From Candidatus Heimdallarchaeota archaeon (lineage in GTDB: Archaea > Asgardarchaeota > Heimdallarchaeia > Hodarchaeales > LC-3): 6,971 nucleotides of DNA. The stretch is from contig DAHXPE010000530.1 of the NCBI GenBank assembly GCA_027364495.1, forward strand, positions 1-6,971, read 5' to 3'. The notes below the pieces were generated by a model, which saw only the letters and a list, made by a program, of their open reading frames with translations, was not told where the DNA came from and made no database searches. The position numbers were made by a program, and so were the translations under genes. This document shows, in pieces, positions 1 to 5,703 of the stretch (positions within the stretch are counted from its first letter, which is position 1; each line of letters begins with the position of its first letter).

Positions 1-119
1 AAAAACTTTTAGAAGAAAATAAGAAAAAATTCACGTATTCAATACGTTTAGACAGGGATGAAAAAGAAGAATTTATTATTCGTCCTTTAAATGGTTATTT
101 CCTAGCCCAAAAAATTTAA
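1..119 (+). CDS. C-terminal end of an unidentified protein (5' truncated)
   Basis: An open frame runs from base 3 to a TAA at 117-119 and gives the last 38 residues of a gene that begins outside the window. The tail is rich in Lys and Glu and ends in a short stretch around RPLNGYFLAQKI that could form beta strands. The other two plus frames stop within the first 20 bases, so this is the only frame that can continue a gene from the left. The next start codon lies 22 bp downstream on the same strand, which fits an operon. Too little is visible to name a family. Confidence 0.45.
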   Translation, partial: KLLEENKKKFTYSIRLDRDEKEEFIIRPLNGYFLAQKI

Positions 120-127
120 TAATAAGT

Positions 128-132
128 AGGGA
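128..132 (+). promoter_or_regulatory. Shine-Dalgarno-like AGGGA before the 61-codon frame
   Basis: AGGGA lies 9 nt before the TTG at 142. The frame has a TAG at 127-129 and offers no ATG or GTG between that stop and the TTG, so this site supports TTG 142 as the start. Confidence 0.4.
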
Positions 133-141
133 TTTATTGAA

Positions 142-327
142 TTGGCAAAAGGTTATATTAAAAAGTATCCAAATGGGACGTTCCATTTAAATGGTAATCA
201 TATCTTGGAGGAAACTGGCGAGCTTACTAAAGAAATAAATCATTTTGAAAATACAGGCATAAAAATTCAGGAATATGGTCAACTAAGTAAAATAGCAATT
301 GTAAAAGAAATGCATGAGGTTATATGA
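142..327 (+). CDS. Small hypothetical protein, 61 aa, TTG start
   Basis: This is a 61-codon frame from TTG at 142 to TGA at 325-327. It is preceded by AGGGA at a usable distance and by an in-frame TAG at 127-129. The product begins MAKGYIKKYPNGTFHLNG, a pattern that suggests a beta hairpin (KYPNG turn), and continues with a charged, partly helical stretch. There is no signal peptide, membrane segment or recognisable motif. It follows the preceding gene by 22 bp and overlaps the next frame by ATGA, which argues for an operon and translational coupling. It could instead be a fragment of a decayed longer gene. I do not recognise the family. Confidence 0.45.
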   Translation: MAKGYIKKYPNGTFHLNGNHILEETGELTKEINHFENTGIKIQEYGQLSKIAIVKEMHEVI

Positions 328-431
328 ACAGTTTTTGCTCTACTCTTTATTATAATATTCAAGAAGAGTTAGAAAATTCGATTCTAACAACTTTGAAAAG
401 ATTCAAAGAAGATGGATTCATAGAATATTAA
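324..431 (+). CDS. Very small frame, 35 aa, winged-helix-like tail
   Basis: ATG at 324 overlaps the stop of the 61-codon frame as ATGA, and the frame ends at TAA 429-431. The 35-residue product ends with ILTTLKRFKEDGFIEY. This resembles the recognition helix and first wing strand of winged-helix regulators (pattern LKRLEEDGxIE), but the helices that normally come before are absent. It is therefore either a tiny coupled gene or the residual end of a broken DNA-binding protein whose front part shifted frame. The overlap and position are direct observations; the wHTH resemblance is weak inference from about 16 residues. Confidence 0.3.
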   Translation: MNSFCSTLYYNIQEELENSILTTLKRFKEDGFIEY

Positions 432-477
432 ATTTAATAAATAAATCTATAAACGTTTTAAAATAAATAAAATATTC

Positions 478-509
478 ATTTTAATCTTTTTTTTGTAATT
501 TCTTCTTTT
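478..509 (+). terminator. Oligo-T tract after the left small-gene cluster
   Basis: A plus-strand T-rich stretch contains an uninterrupted run of eight T at 487-494, followed by TTTCTTCTTTTC. There is no GC stem. Archaeal RNA polymerase commonly stops at such oligo-U tracts, and the site lies just before the convergent gene end at 510, so it is a fair candidate for ending the left-hand transcript. Confidence 0.35.
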
Positions 510-2123
510 CTAAAAACCTAATGCTAGTCCATCAGCTCTTGGATCTGATCCAGCCTCGTAAATGTTTTGTGAGATTTTTCTAATTATCTGTCCACGTCCG
601 AATATCGCTCTTCCATGTCCTGAAACTGGTTGAATTGTATGTCCTTTTGCCACTAACTCACTCATAACCGATATTGGTATTCCTTCTTCTAATGATACTG
701 CTCCTCCTCCGTTTCCATCATTAATACAAAACCTTGGTGCATCTAGCGCTTGCTGTGGATTCATATTATACTCAAACATATTTAACAGTACTTGGACATG
801 ACCTTGAGGTTGCATGAATGCTCCCATAACACCAAAAGGACCATATAATTTGTTATTATCAGTGTAAGTCACCATACCTGGAATTATAGTATGATATGGT
901 CTTTTGTTTGGTTCGTAAATATTTGGATGACCTTCTTCAAGTGAGAAATTTGCCCCTCTATTTTGTAAACTAAATCCGCATCCCTTTGGAATAATACCCG
1001 TTCCAAATCCATTGTAATTAGAGAAAGTAAAAGAACAGGCATTTCCTTCGCCGTCAGCTGTTGCGAAGTAAACTGTATCCGATGATGCAAAAGGACTTCC
1101 TTTAACAACATCAATTACAGCTTTATTTGGATTTAATAGCATTCGCCTTTTTTGGGCATAACTTTTTGATAATAATTCTTCTACGGGAACTTTAACTTTT
1201 TCTTGATCTGCAATATAGTATCGAGTGTCTGCAAATGCTAGTCTCATAGCATCTATTACTGTATGGAAATATTTAGCTGATAAGTGTTCTATATACTTAA
1301 AATCTATTTCCTCTAATATATTTAAGGCTAAAAGAGCAGTTAAACCCTGTCCATTAGGTGGTATCTCATGAATCCGTTTATCATGATAATCAACAAATAT
1401 TGGTTTCGTCCATTCGCTTTTATGTGAAGCTAAATCTTCCATTGACAGAACTCCTCCTTTAGACTGTATAGCTGAAACTATTTCTTCGGCAATTTTACCT
1501 TTGTAAAAGGCATCCTTTCCATACTCTACAATTTGTTCAAATGAATTTGCAAGAGTTACATTTCTCATTAATTGTCCTGCTTTTGGTGCTTCTCCGTTCA
1601 ACAGGAGTTCATTTGCGTTCAATCCATTCAACAGTTGATATTTATTTTTAGCCCAAAATAAGCTGGTAATTGGTGATACTGGAAATCCCTCTCGTGCTAA
1701 AGTAATTGCTGTTGAAAAAACTTCACGTCTTTCTTTTGTACCATATTTTTCTAATAAGTCTAAGAATCCAGCAACTGCACCTGGAACAGTTACTGTAAAT
1801 GGATGCAATTCAGGGAGTGATAACCCATTGATTCCTTCAGCTTTAATTTTACCAAATGATAGGTCTTTTGGTGAACGTCCGCTACCATTTATACCAATAA
1901 CATCATTTTTAGAGTTATCAAAGTATAATGCAAACATATCACCTCCAATACCACAAGAACATGGTTCAGTTACATTTAATACAGCAGCAACAGCCACTGC
2001 AGCATCCACTGCATTTCCTCCAGCCCGTAGAATTTTCAAACCTGCTTCCACGGCTAAAGGTTGAGATGCTGCGACCATCCCGTGAAAACCATACACTGTT
2101 GATCTTCTAGAGTTAAAAATCAT
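510..2123 (-). CDS. ggt: Gamma-glutamyltransferase family protein (Ntn hydrolase)
   Basis: This is a full-length 537-residue member of the gamma-glutamyltransferase family. Such enzymes move or hydrolyse the gamma-glutamyl group of glutathione or similar compounds. Family landmarks appear in order: GMVAASQPLAVEAG at 15-28; GGNAVDAAVA near 35-44; CGIGGD at 57-62; NGSGRSP at 79-85, whose Arg83 is the likely gamma-glutamyl carboxylate binder; SSDTVYFATADGEGN from 347; SNYNGFGTG at 368-376; and GAFMQPQGHVQVL at 434-446. The C-terminal AGSDPRADGLALGF is also typical. Thr350 is the expected autoprocessing site and nucleophile, giving chains of about 349 and 188 residues. There is no signal peptide, so a cytoplasmic location is inferred, unlike the periplasmic E. 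coli enzyme. ATG 2123 places the conserved N-terminal FNSRRSTV at the expected distance. No Shine-Dalgarno sequence is visible. The physiological substrate is not determined. Confidence 0.93.
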   Translation of the reverse strand: MIFNSRRSTVYGFHGMVAASQPLAVEAGLKILRAGGNAVDAAVAVAAVLNVTEPCSCGIGGDMFALYFDNSKNDVIGINGSGRSPKDLSFGKIKAEGINGLSLPELHPFTVTVPGAVAGFLDLLEKYGTKERREVFSTAITLAREGFPVSPITSLFWAKNKYQLLNGLNANELLLNGEAPKAGQLMRNVTLANSFEQIVEYGKDAFYKGKIAEEIVSAIQSKGGVLSMEDLASHKSEWTKPIFVDYHDKRIHEIPPNGQGLTALLALNILEEIDFKYIEHLSAKYFHTVIDAMRLAFADTRYYIADQEKVKVPVEELLSKSYAQKRRMLLNPNKAVIDVVKGSPFASSDTVYFATADGEGNACSFTFSNYNGFGTGIIPKGCGFSLQNRGANFSLEEGHPNIYEPNKRPYHTIIPGMVTYTDNNKLYGPFGVMGAFMQPQGHVQVLLNMFEYNMNPQQALDAPRFCINDGNGGGAVSLEEGIPISVMSELVAKGHTIQPVSGHGRAIFGRGQIIRKISQNIYEAGSDPRADGLALGF

Positions 2124-2125
2124 AT

Positions 2126-2201
2126 AAAAAAGCCTTAAAGCATCGTTTTTTAAAAAACAAATTTTATCGCAATTAAATTTTTTTCCTAAACAAAAAAGCC
2201 T
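2126..2201 (-). repeat. Two direct copies of AGGCTTTTTT upstream of ggt
   Basis: Read on the minus strand, the 10-mer AGGCTTTTTT occurs at 2201-2192 and again at 2135-2126, directly before the ggt start codon. The copies are 66 bp apart. Flanking bases also partly agree (ATAGGC versus TAAGGC). This could be a duplicated regulatory site or chance in AT-rich DNA. Confidence 0.25.
2145..2158. repeat. Perfect 14-bp palindrome GTTTTTTAAAAAAC
   Basis: GTTTTTTAAAAAAC is a perfect palindrome between the two AGGCTTTTTT copies in the ggt leader, about 20 bp before the ATG. It could bind a dimeric regulator or simply be a bent A-tract. The base composition makes chance occurrence possible. Confidence 0.3.
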
Positions 2202-2208
2202 ATAAATC
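2199..2208 (-). promoter_or_regulatory. Candidate TATA box for ggt
   Basis: On the minus strand the sequence GATTTATAGG resembles an archaeal TATA element. It would place transcription start roughly 25 bp downstream and give a leader of about 50 nt before ATG 2123. The same bases read TATAAATC on the plus strand, so either direction is possible. This is based on consensus resemblance only. Confidence 0.22.
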
Positions 2209-2310
2209 AGGAGGAAATGATAAATTAATTAACGGAATTCTAATTTACAAATTAAAGTTAAATTTTATTCTAATTAATAAAAATATGTCTACTTAATCTT
2301 TGGGATTTTC

Positions 2311-3684
2311 ATGATATTTACAAACAAAATAAATGGATATTTTGGTCTTGGCATGTTTATGGCTCTTGACATACTATTAGGTTTTGTTTTTATTAGCATG
2401 CATGATGATCCATATGCTGTCTTAGTTCTTGAATCTACATTTACCCTGACTGTCATATTAAAGACGACCTTACTAGTCATTGCATTACTTATAATTCAAA
2501 TATCACTTGCTTTTTTGTATTCAATTAAGTCTATTAGAAATGAACAAAAATTTGAAATATATCCGACCTTGTCAAATGATGAACATTTAAATTGGGGTAA
2601 ATTTCAACCTGAAGAAGTTCAGGAAATTTTACTTTCTATTGCTACACAAGCAGGAGTAGAGATTAAAAAAGCATACATTAGTACAGAGATTATTCCCAAA
2701 GTTTTTAGTTATAACTTCATTAAAAAACCTGTAATTATTCTTAATGCTAATTTGCTTCAAATTTGTTCAAGTGAGGAGTTAAAAGCGGCAATAAGTGTAG
2801 AACTTGGCTTTACTAAATCATCATACACTTCCATTATAACTTATTTAAATTATTCACTCAGATATTTTCTGATTCCGTTATACTTGATACCATTTTTATT
2901 TCTTGCACACGGAATAATTTTGACCTGGTTTAATTATAATCTTTTTCAGTTTGGTTATCAAAGAGTGATAACACAATTTTTCTTCATAATAGCTTTATTT
3001 ATCGTTACTTACATATTGTGGAATTTTCATCAGATATTTTCAAAGTTAGCAAACAGAAATGTCCAGTATATTGCTGATAAACGAGCTACCAAAATTGTTG
3101 GTAAACGTAACATGATCAACATGATGGTTAAACTAGGACAAAGAACCGAAGCACTTGATCTTCTACTTGAAGAAATTAAATGGTTGGAATCGTTACAGAT
3201 AGGAAGAGTATATCCATTTGATGAGAAACGACTAATAGAAATATTACCATTATTTCCAAGTGATGAATTAAGTGAAGAGGTTGCTCAAAGAATTGCACCG
3301 AATATTTTCATCAAATCTAGGTTAATTGTTTTGGAACAAACATATGGGCTTGAAATTCCTAAATTAGATGAGAAAATAGAAAAAGCTGCTGTTATGCTTC
3401 GTCAAAAAAGAAAAAAATTTTTAGAAGAAGAACGCGAGAAAGCAACAGAACAGGGTATTCAGAAAAAAAACTTAGGCGAATCGACCATAGACTGGCGAAA
3501 AGCAGATGAAGATGGAAATCTTGAATTGGATGCAAATGAGATAGAAATTTTTATTAAAACTCTAAAACAACATAAAAAAAAATTGCTCTTTGAAAACGAA
3601 CTGTCCGGAAATCTGTTATTTAAAGGACGATTACCAATTAATAAAAGGATTTTAGCCGTCTATAATACAAATAATAACATGTAA
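2311..3684 (+). CDS. HtpX/M48-like membrane pseudoprotease with EF-hand-like tail
   Basis: This 457-residue protein has the layout of HtpX-type membrane metalloproteases. Two TM segments lie at about 10-30 and 47-70, followed by a cytoplasmic part with the M48-like stretch PVIILNANLLQICSSEELKAA (140-160). Two more TM segments lie at about 185-206 and 222-238. An NVQYIADKRATKIVGKRNMI block at 250-269 matches the HtpX region SRHREFHADAGSAKLVG. The zinc site is gone: where HtpX has HExxH this protein has VELGF (163-167), with only Glu164 kept, and the third ligand Glu is Gln252. Peptidase activity is therefore unlikely. Beyond the usual family length there is an added tail: a charged coiled coil at about 350-383 and a DxDGNLELDANE loop at 399-410. 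ATG 2311 is the only ATG after the in-frame TAA at 2278. No Shine-Dalgarno sequence is seen. Its role is unknown; a scaffold or substrate-binding role in membrane quality control is inference. Confidence 0.85.
   Translation: MIFTNKINGYFGLGMFMALDILLGFVFISMHDDPYAVLVLESTFTLTVILKTTLLVIALLIIQISLAFLYSIKSIRNEQKFEIYPTLSNDEHLNWGKFQPEEVQEILLSIATQAGVEIKKAYISTEIIPKVFSYNFIKKPVIILNANLLQICSSEELKAAISVELGFTKSSYTSIITYLNYSLRYFLIPLYLIPFLFLAHGIILTWFNYNLFQFGYQRVITQFFFIIALFIVTYILWNFHQIFSKLANRNVQYIADKRATKIVGKRNMINMMVKLGQRTEALDLLLEEIKWLESLQIGRVYPFDEKRLIEILPLFPSDELSEEVAQRIAPNIFIKSRLIVLEQTYGLEIPKLDEKIEKAAVMLRQKRKKFLEEEREKATEQGIQKKNLGESTIDWRKADEDGNLELDANEIEIFIKTLKQHKKKLLFENELSGNLLFKGRLPINKRILAVYNTNNNM
3505..3540 (+). 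other. EF-hand-like calcium loop (residues 399-410 of the HtpX-like protein)
   Basis: The twelve residues DEDGNLELDANE put Asp, Asp, Asn, Asp and Glu at loop positions 1, 3, 5, 9 and 12 and a hydrophobic Leu at position 8, as in EF-hands. They are followed by an amphipathic helix, IEIFIKTLKQH. The usual Gly at position 6 is Leu, and no partner EF-hand is visible, so calcium binding is plausible but not certain. Confidence 0.45.
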
Positions 3685-3703
3685 AATTCTTTTTATGTTT
3701 TAT
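3685..3703 (+). terminator. T-rich convergent gap after the HtpX-like gene
   Basis: Only 19 bp separate the two converging stop codons. The plus strand reads TTCTTTTTATGTTTTATTC across 3688-3705, two oligo-T runs suited to archaeal factor-independent stopping. There is no stem-loop. Confidence 0.3.
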
Positions 3704-4639
3704 TCAAATTTTCAATTCTACTGTTTCTGAATAATCAATTTTTTCTCTTTTCTTTATCCAACCAACTATCGCTATTAGAGGATAGTACCATTGCGTAAGA
3801 AATAAATCATTTTCAACAGCATATTGATCGTAATCACTCGTTATAAGTTGATCAACGAAAAAATTGATTTGAGATTCTTTTAGCTTCGTTTTTGGACCCC
3901 ATGAATGGAGAATTAGATCTTTTATTCTGTTTTTTTCGTAATCATAATTTTTTAAGAATGCTTTTTTAAATTCTTCAGAATAAGGAGGTTTAGCATTAAC
4001 ACCAGGGCTAATTATCTGCCATTGAATATCTTGTAGACCAAACTCATGAAAGATTTGAGGTAGATTAGCGCCAAAGGTACTGTCTCCATGATCAAACCTA
4101 AATTTTCCTATAACACAGAGCTGTTGCCAAATTCTAGTTAATTTTAAATTTGTTCTCCAGCTGAAATCTGGTCTGTACACATAAGCTCCATAATTAATAT
4201 TCTCAACACAAAAAATTCTACCAGTAGAGTTTAGTAAATTAAGCATATGTTCAAGTGCGGTTACTGGATCTGGTACATTTACCAGCAACTGTTGGCACAT
4301 TACTAGATCAACTAATGGAAGATTTTTCTCATCTATTTCATACACATTGCCTTGAGCAAAAGAAATATATTTCGATAATTGTTTGTTATTTACAAAATCG
4401 TTAGATGCTTCAACTTGCGATTTGGAATTATCAAACCCAGTAATGTGACCGTTTGGCATGATAAAAGGAAGAAATTGTATTCCAAGAGGACTATAACCAG
4501 AACCAATGTCATATATTTGTTCATTAGCTTTAAGATTCAAAAGAGGAATAAAAAAATTTCTAATTTGATCAGTTGACCAAAGATCGATTTTTTTCTTTAA
4601 ACTGAACTTGCTCCAAAATGTTTCTTGGTCTTGGTTCAA
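3704..4639 (-). CDS. Class I SAM-dependent methyltransferase
   Basis: This 311-residue protein has a Rossmann-type methyltransferase core in the first half. Motif I is IYDIGSGYSPLG (42-53), where glycines bind S-adenosylmethionine. Asp70 in GHITGFDNS is the acidic residue expected to hold the ribose. GNVYEID (97-103) gives the adenine-side acidic region, VDLVMCQQLLVNVPDP (110-125) is the strand-4 motif, and GRIFCVEN (140-147) is strand 5. This order matches the UbiE/Methyltransf_11/31 type. The C-terminal half (about 150-311) is Trp- and Tyr-rich, probably forms a substrate cap, and is not a domain I recognise. The start is TTG 4639: an in-frame TAA lies upstream, no ATG or GTG intervenes, and GAGGT sits 7 nt before it. 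The substrate is unknown. It stands alone, convergent with the HtpX-like gene and divergent from the PH-like gene. Confidence 0.88.
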   Translation of the reverse strand: MNQDQETFWSKFSLKKKIDLWSTDQIRNFFIPLLNLKANEQIYDIGSGYSPLGIQFLPFIMPNGHITGFDNSKSQVEASNDFVNNKQLSKYISFAQGNVYEIDEKNLPLVDLVMCQQLLVNVPDPVTALEHMLNLLNSTGRIFCVENINYGAYVYRPDFSWRTNLKLTRIWQQLCVIGKFRFDHGDSTFGANLPQIFHEFGLQDIQWQIISPGVNAKPPYSEEFKKAFLKNYDYEKNRIKDLILHSWGPKTKLKESQINFFVDQLITSDYDQYAVENDLFLTQWYYPLIAIVGWIKKREKIDYSETVELKI

Positions 4640-4646
4640 ATTACAT

Positions 4647-4651
4647 ACCTC
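4647..4651 (-). promoter_or_regulatory. Shine-Dalgarno GAGGT deciding a TTG start
   Basis: On the minus strand GAGGT lies 7 nt before TTG 4639-4637. It is the best ribosome binding site in the window and fixes the methyltransferase start at a non-ATG codon. Confidence 0.6.
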
Positions 4652-4721
4652 ATTAGTAGGTTATTCGTTTTAAATTTTTACTAATAAAGTTTTTTCTCTC
4701 AAAAATAGAACAAATGACTTT

Positions 4722-4778
4722 TTTTGACAAACAAGTTTAGGAAACTTTTTTAATTAATAACACTTACAAATGTCAAAA
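4722..4778. repeat. Nested inverted repeats in the divergent intergenic region
   Basis: The outer arms TTTTGACA (4722-4729) and TGTCAAAA (4771-4778) are perfect 8-bp inverted copies 41 bp apart. Inside them AAGTTT AGG AAACTT (4733-4747) is a perfect 6-bp stem with a 3-nt loop followed by four more T. A direct repeat of ACAAATG (4710-4716 and 4766-4772) overlaps the right arm. The position between two divergent genes suits a shared operator. The hairpin plus T-run could also stop a plus-strand transcript, but no gene upstream needs it. Confidence 0.35.
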
Positions 4779-4797
4779 TACTAGTTTTAAAATTTCA

Positions 4798-4810
4798 TAT
4801 AAATTATAAA
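4798..4810 (+). promoter_or_regulatory. Candidate TATA box for the PH-like gene
   Basis: TATAAATTATAAA resembles an archaeal TATA element. Transcription would start about 25 bp on, near 4825-4835, leaving a leader of roughly 70-80 nt before ATG 4904. This rests on consensus resemblance in AT-rich sequence only. Confidence 0.3.
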
Positions 4811-4889
4811 CAAGAATTTTCATAATTTTCAACTCCTAAGAACTAATCAGAAAAGTTAAATAAATATTATAGTTTGATGTTTTTTTTTT

Positions 4890-4894
4890 GGAGA
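4890..4894 (+). promoter_or_regulatory. Shine-Dalgarno-like GGAGA before ATG 4904
   Basis: GGAGA lies about 9 nt before ATG 4904. The two alternative upstream starts (TTG 4874, ATG 4877) have no such site, and they add a poly-Phe stretch encoded by a T-run. ATG 4904 is therefore preferred. Confidence 0.4.
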
Positions 4895-4903
4895 AATCGT
4901 CAT

Positions 4904-5680
4904 ATGAGTGAACCCGAACAAAAAAGTGAACCTAAACAAAAGGAATCTAATCAAAAGGAACCTAAAAAATCAAATAATGTTATTATTAGAGGCTATCCAA
5001 AAACTATTTACCTCTGGCCGTCTATGGTTGCGGGCTTTGTTATTTTATTGATTGATTTTGCGCTACGATCTATAGGTCATTATCCACAAAATCTAATAAT
5101 TAATGGTGTTGCAACACATGGTTTGGATAAATATAATGCCTACCTTGCATCAATATGGCTATTAATTTTATTTTTCAATTTAATAGTGATTTCTTTTGAT
5201 TTTAGCTTAGGTAAGACATTTACTATTTTTGTAACGATAGTTGTTGTAGTATTGCTCTACATTCTTGTAAAAAATGCGCTAAATTTAAATGTTGGACCAT
5301 TACCAGATTTTAAGGACATACTAGCATCTTTTGATATCATTGCCAGCGCTAATTTTTATACTTCGATTTCGATACTGCTATTAATTCTTTTCCTTGCTTT
5401 ATTTATCGAAGCTCGATTTAATTTTTGGGAATTTGAGAGCAATAGAATCATACACCATAAAGGTATATTTCAACGAGATGAAAGTTTCAATACCCAAAAC
5501 AGTAGAGTTATTACATCCACCGATGATATTTTTGAACTAATACTATTTAGAGCTGGAACTATTCATATTATTGATCCTGAAAAGAAACTACATGTTATTG
5601 AGAATGTTTACAATGCTACACACAAAGATAAAAAAATTCAAGATTTATTATCGGTTGTCAGAGTTAGAACTGATACCTAA
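4904..5680 (+). CDS. Four-TM membrane protein with C-terminal bacterial-PH-like domain
   Basis: This 258-residue protein (counted from ATG 4904) begins with a hydrophilic Lys/Glu/Gln-rich tail at 1-26, containing the related repeats QKSEP, QKESN and QKEP. Next come an IIRGYPKTIYLWP motif (27-39) and four hydrophobic segments at about 35-54, 81-100, 103-123 and 150-169. The soluble end at 170-255 reads FWEFESNRIIHHKGIFQR, then a stretch around SRVITSTDDIFELILFRAGTIHI, then LHVIENV. This beta-rich order (trp-strand, N-R-I-I-x-x-x-G turn, I-x-D-I, G-T-I-x-I, I-x-N-V) matches bacterial PH-like membrane domains (bPH2/DUF304 type). The ligand and function are unknown. Starts at 4877 or 4874 would add nine or ten residues. 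The gene is divergent from the methyltransferase and convergent with hisS. The topology and domain match are read by eye. Confidence 0.8.
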   Translation: MSEPEQKSEPKQKESNQKEPKKSNNVIIRGYPKTIYLWPSMVAGFVILLIDFALRSIGHYPQNLIINGVATHGLDKYNAYLASIWLLILFFNLIVISFDFSLGKTFTIFVTIVVVVLLYILVKNALNLNVGPLPDFKDILASFDIIASANFYTSISILLLILFLALFIEARFNFWEFESNRIIHHKGIFQRDESFNTQNSRVITSTDDIFELILFRAGTIHIIDPEKKLHVIENVYNATHKDKKIQDLLSVVRVRTDT

Positions 5681-5703
5681 ATAAGTAATTTTTAAAATCT
5701 TAT
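5681..5703 (+). other. 23-bp convergent gap between PH-like gene and hisS
   Basis: The spacer reads ATAAGTAATTTTTAAAATC and onward, with a T5 run at 5688-5692 on the plus strand and a T4 run on the minus strand. This is just enough for weak oligo-U stopping in both directions. No stem-loop is seen. Confidence 0.2.

Noticed and set aside
884..1114. Open frame of 76 codons on the minus strand inside ggt
   Set aside because: It overlaps the conserved GGT catalytic region in another frame and has no family features or ribosome binding site; it is a shadow of the real gene.
1828..2110. Two plus-strand open frames opposite the 5' end of ggt
   Set aside because: Their translations are low-complexity Ala/Pro/Gln strings produced by the antisense of the conserved N-terminal GGT block.
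2289..2480. Minus-strand 63-codon frame over the first TM region of the HtpX-like gene
   Set aside because: It is antisense to a clear membrane-protein start and has no start signal or recognisable content.
4733..4751. Stem AAGTTT/AAACTT with T-tail as an intrinsic terminator
   Set aside because: No plus-strand gene lies upstream that would need it, since the methyltransferase is transcribed the other way; it is kept as a repeat or operator candidate instead.
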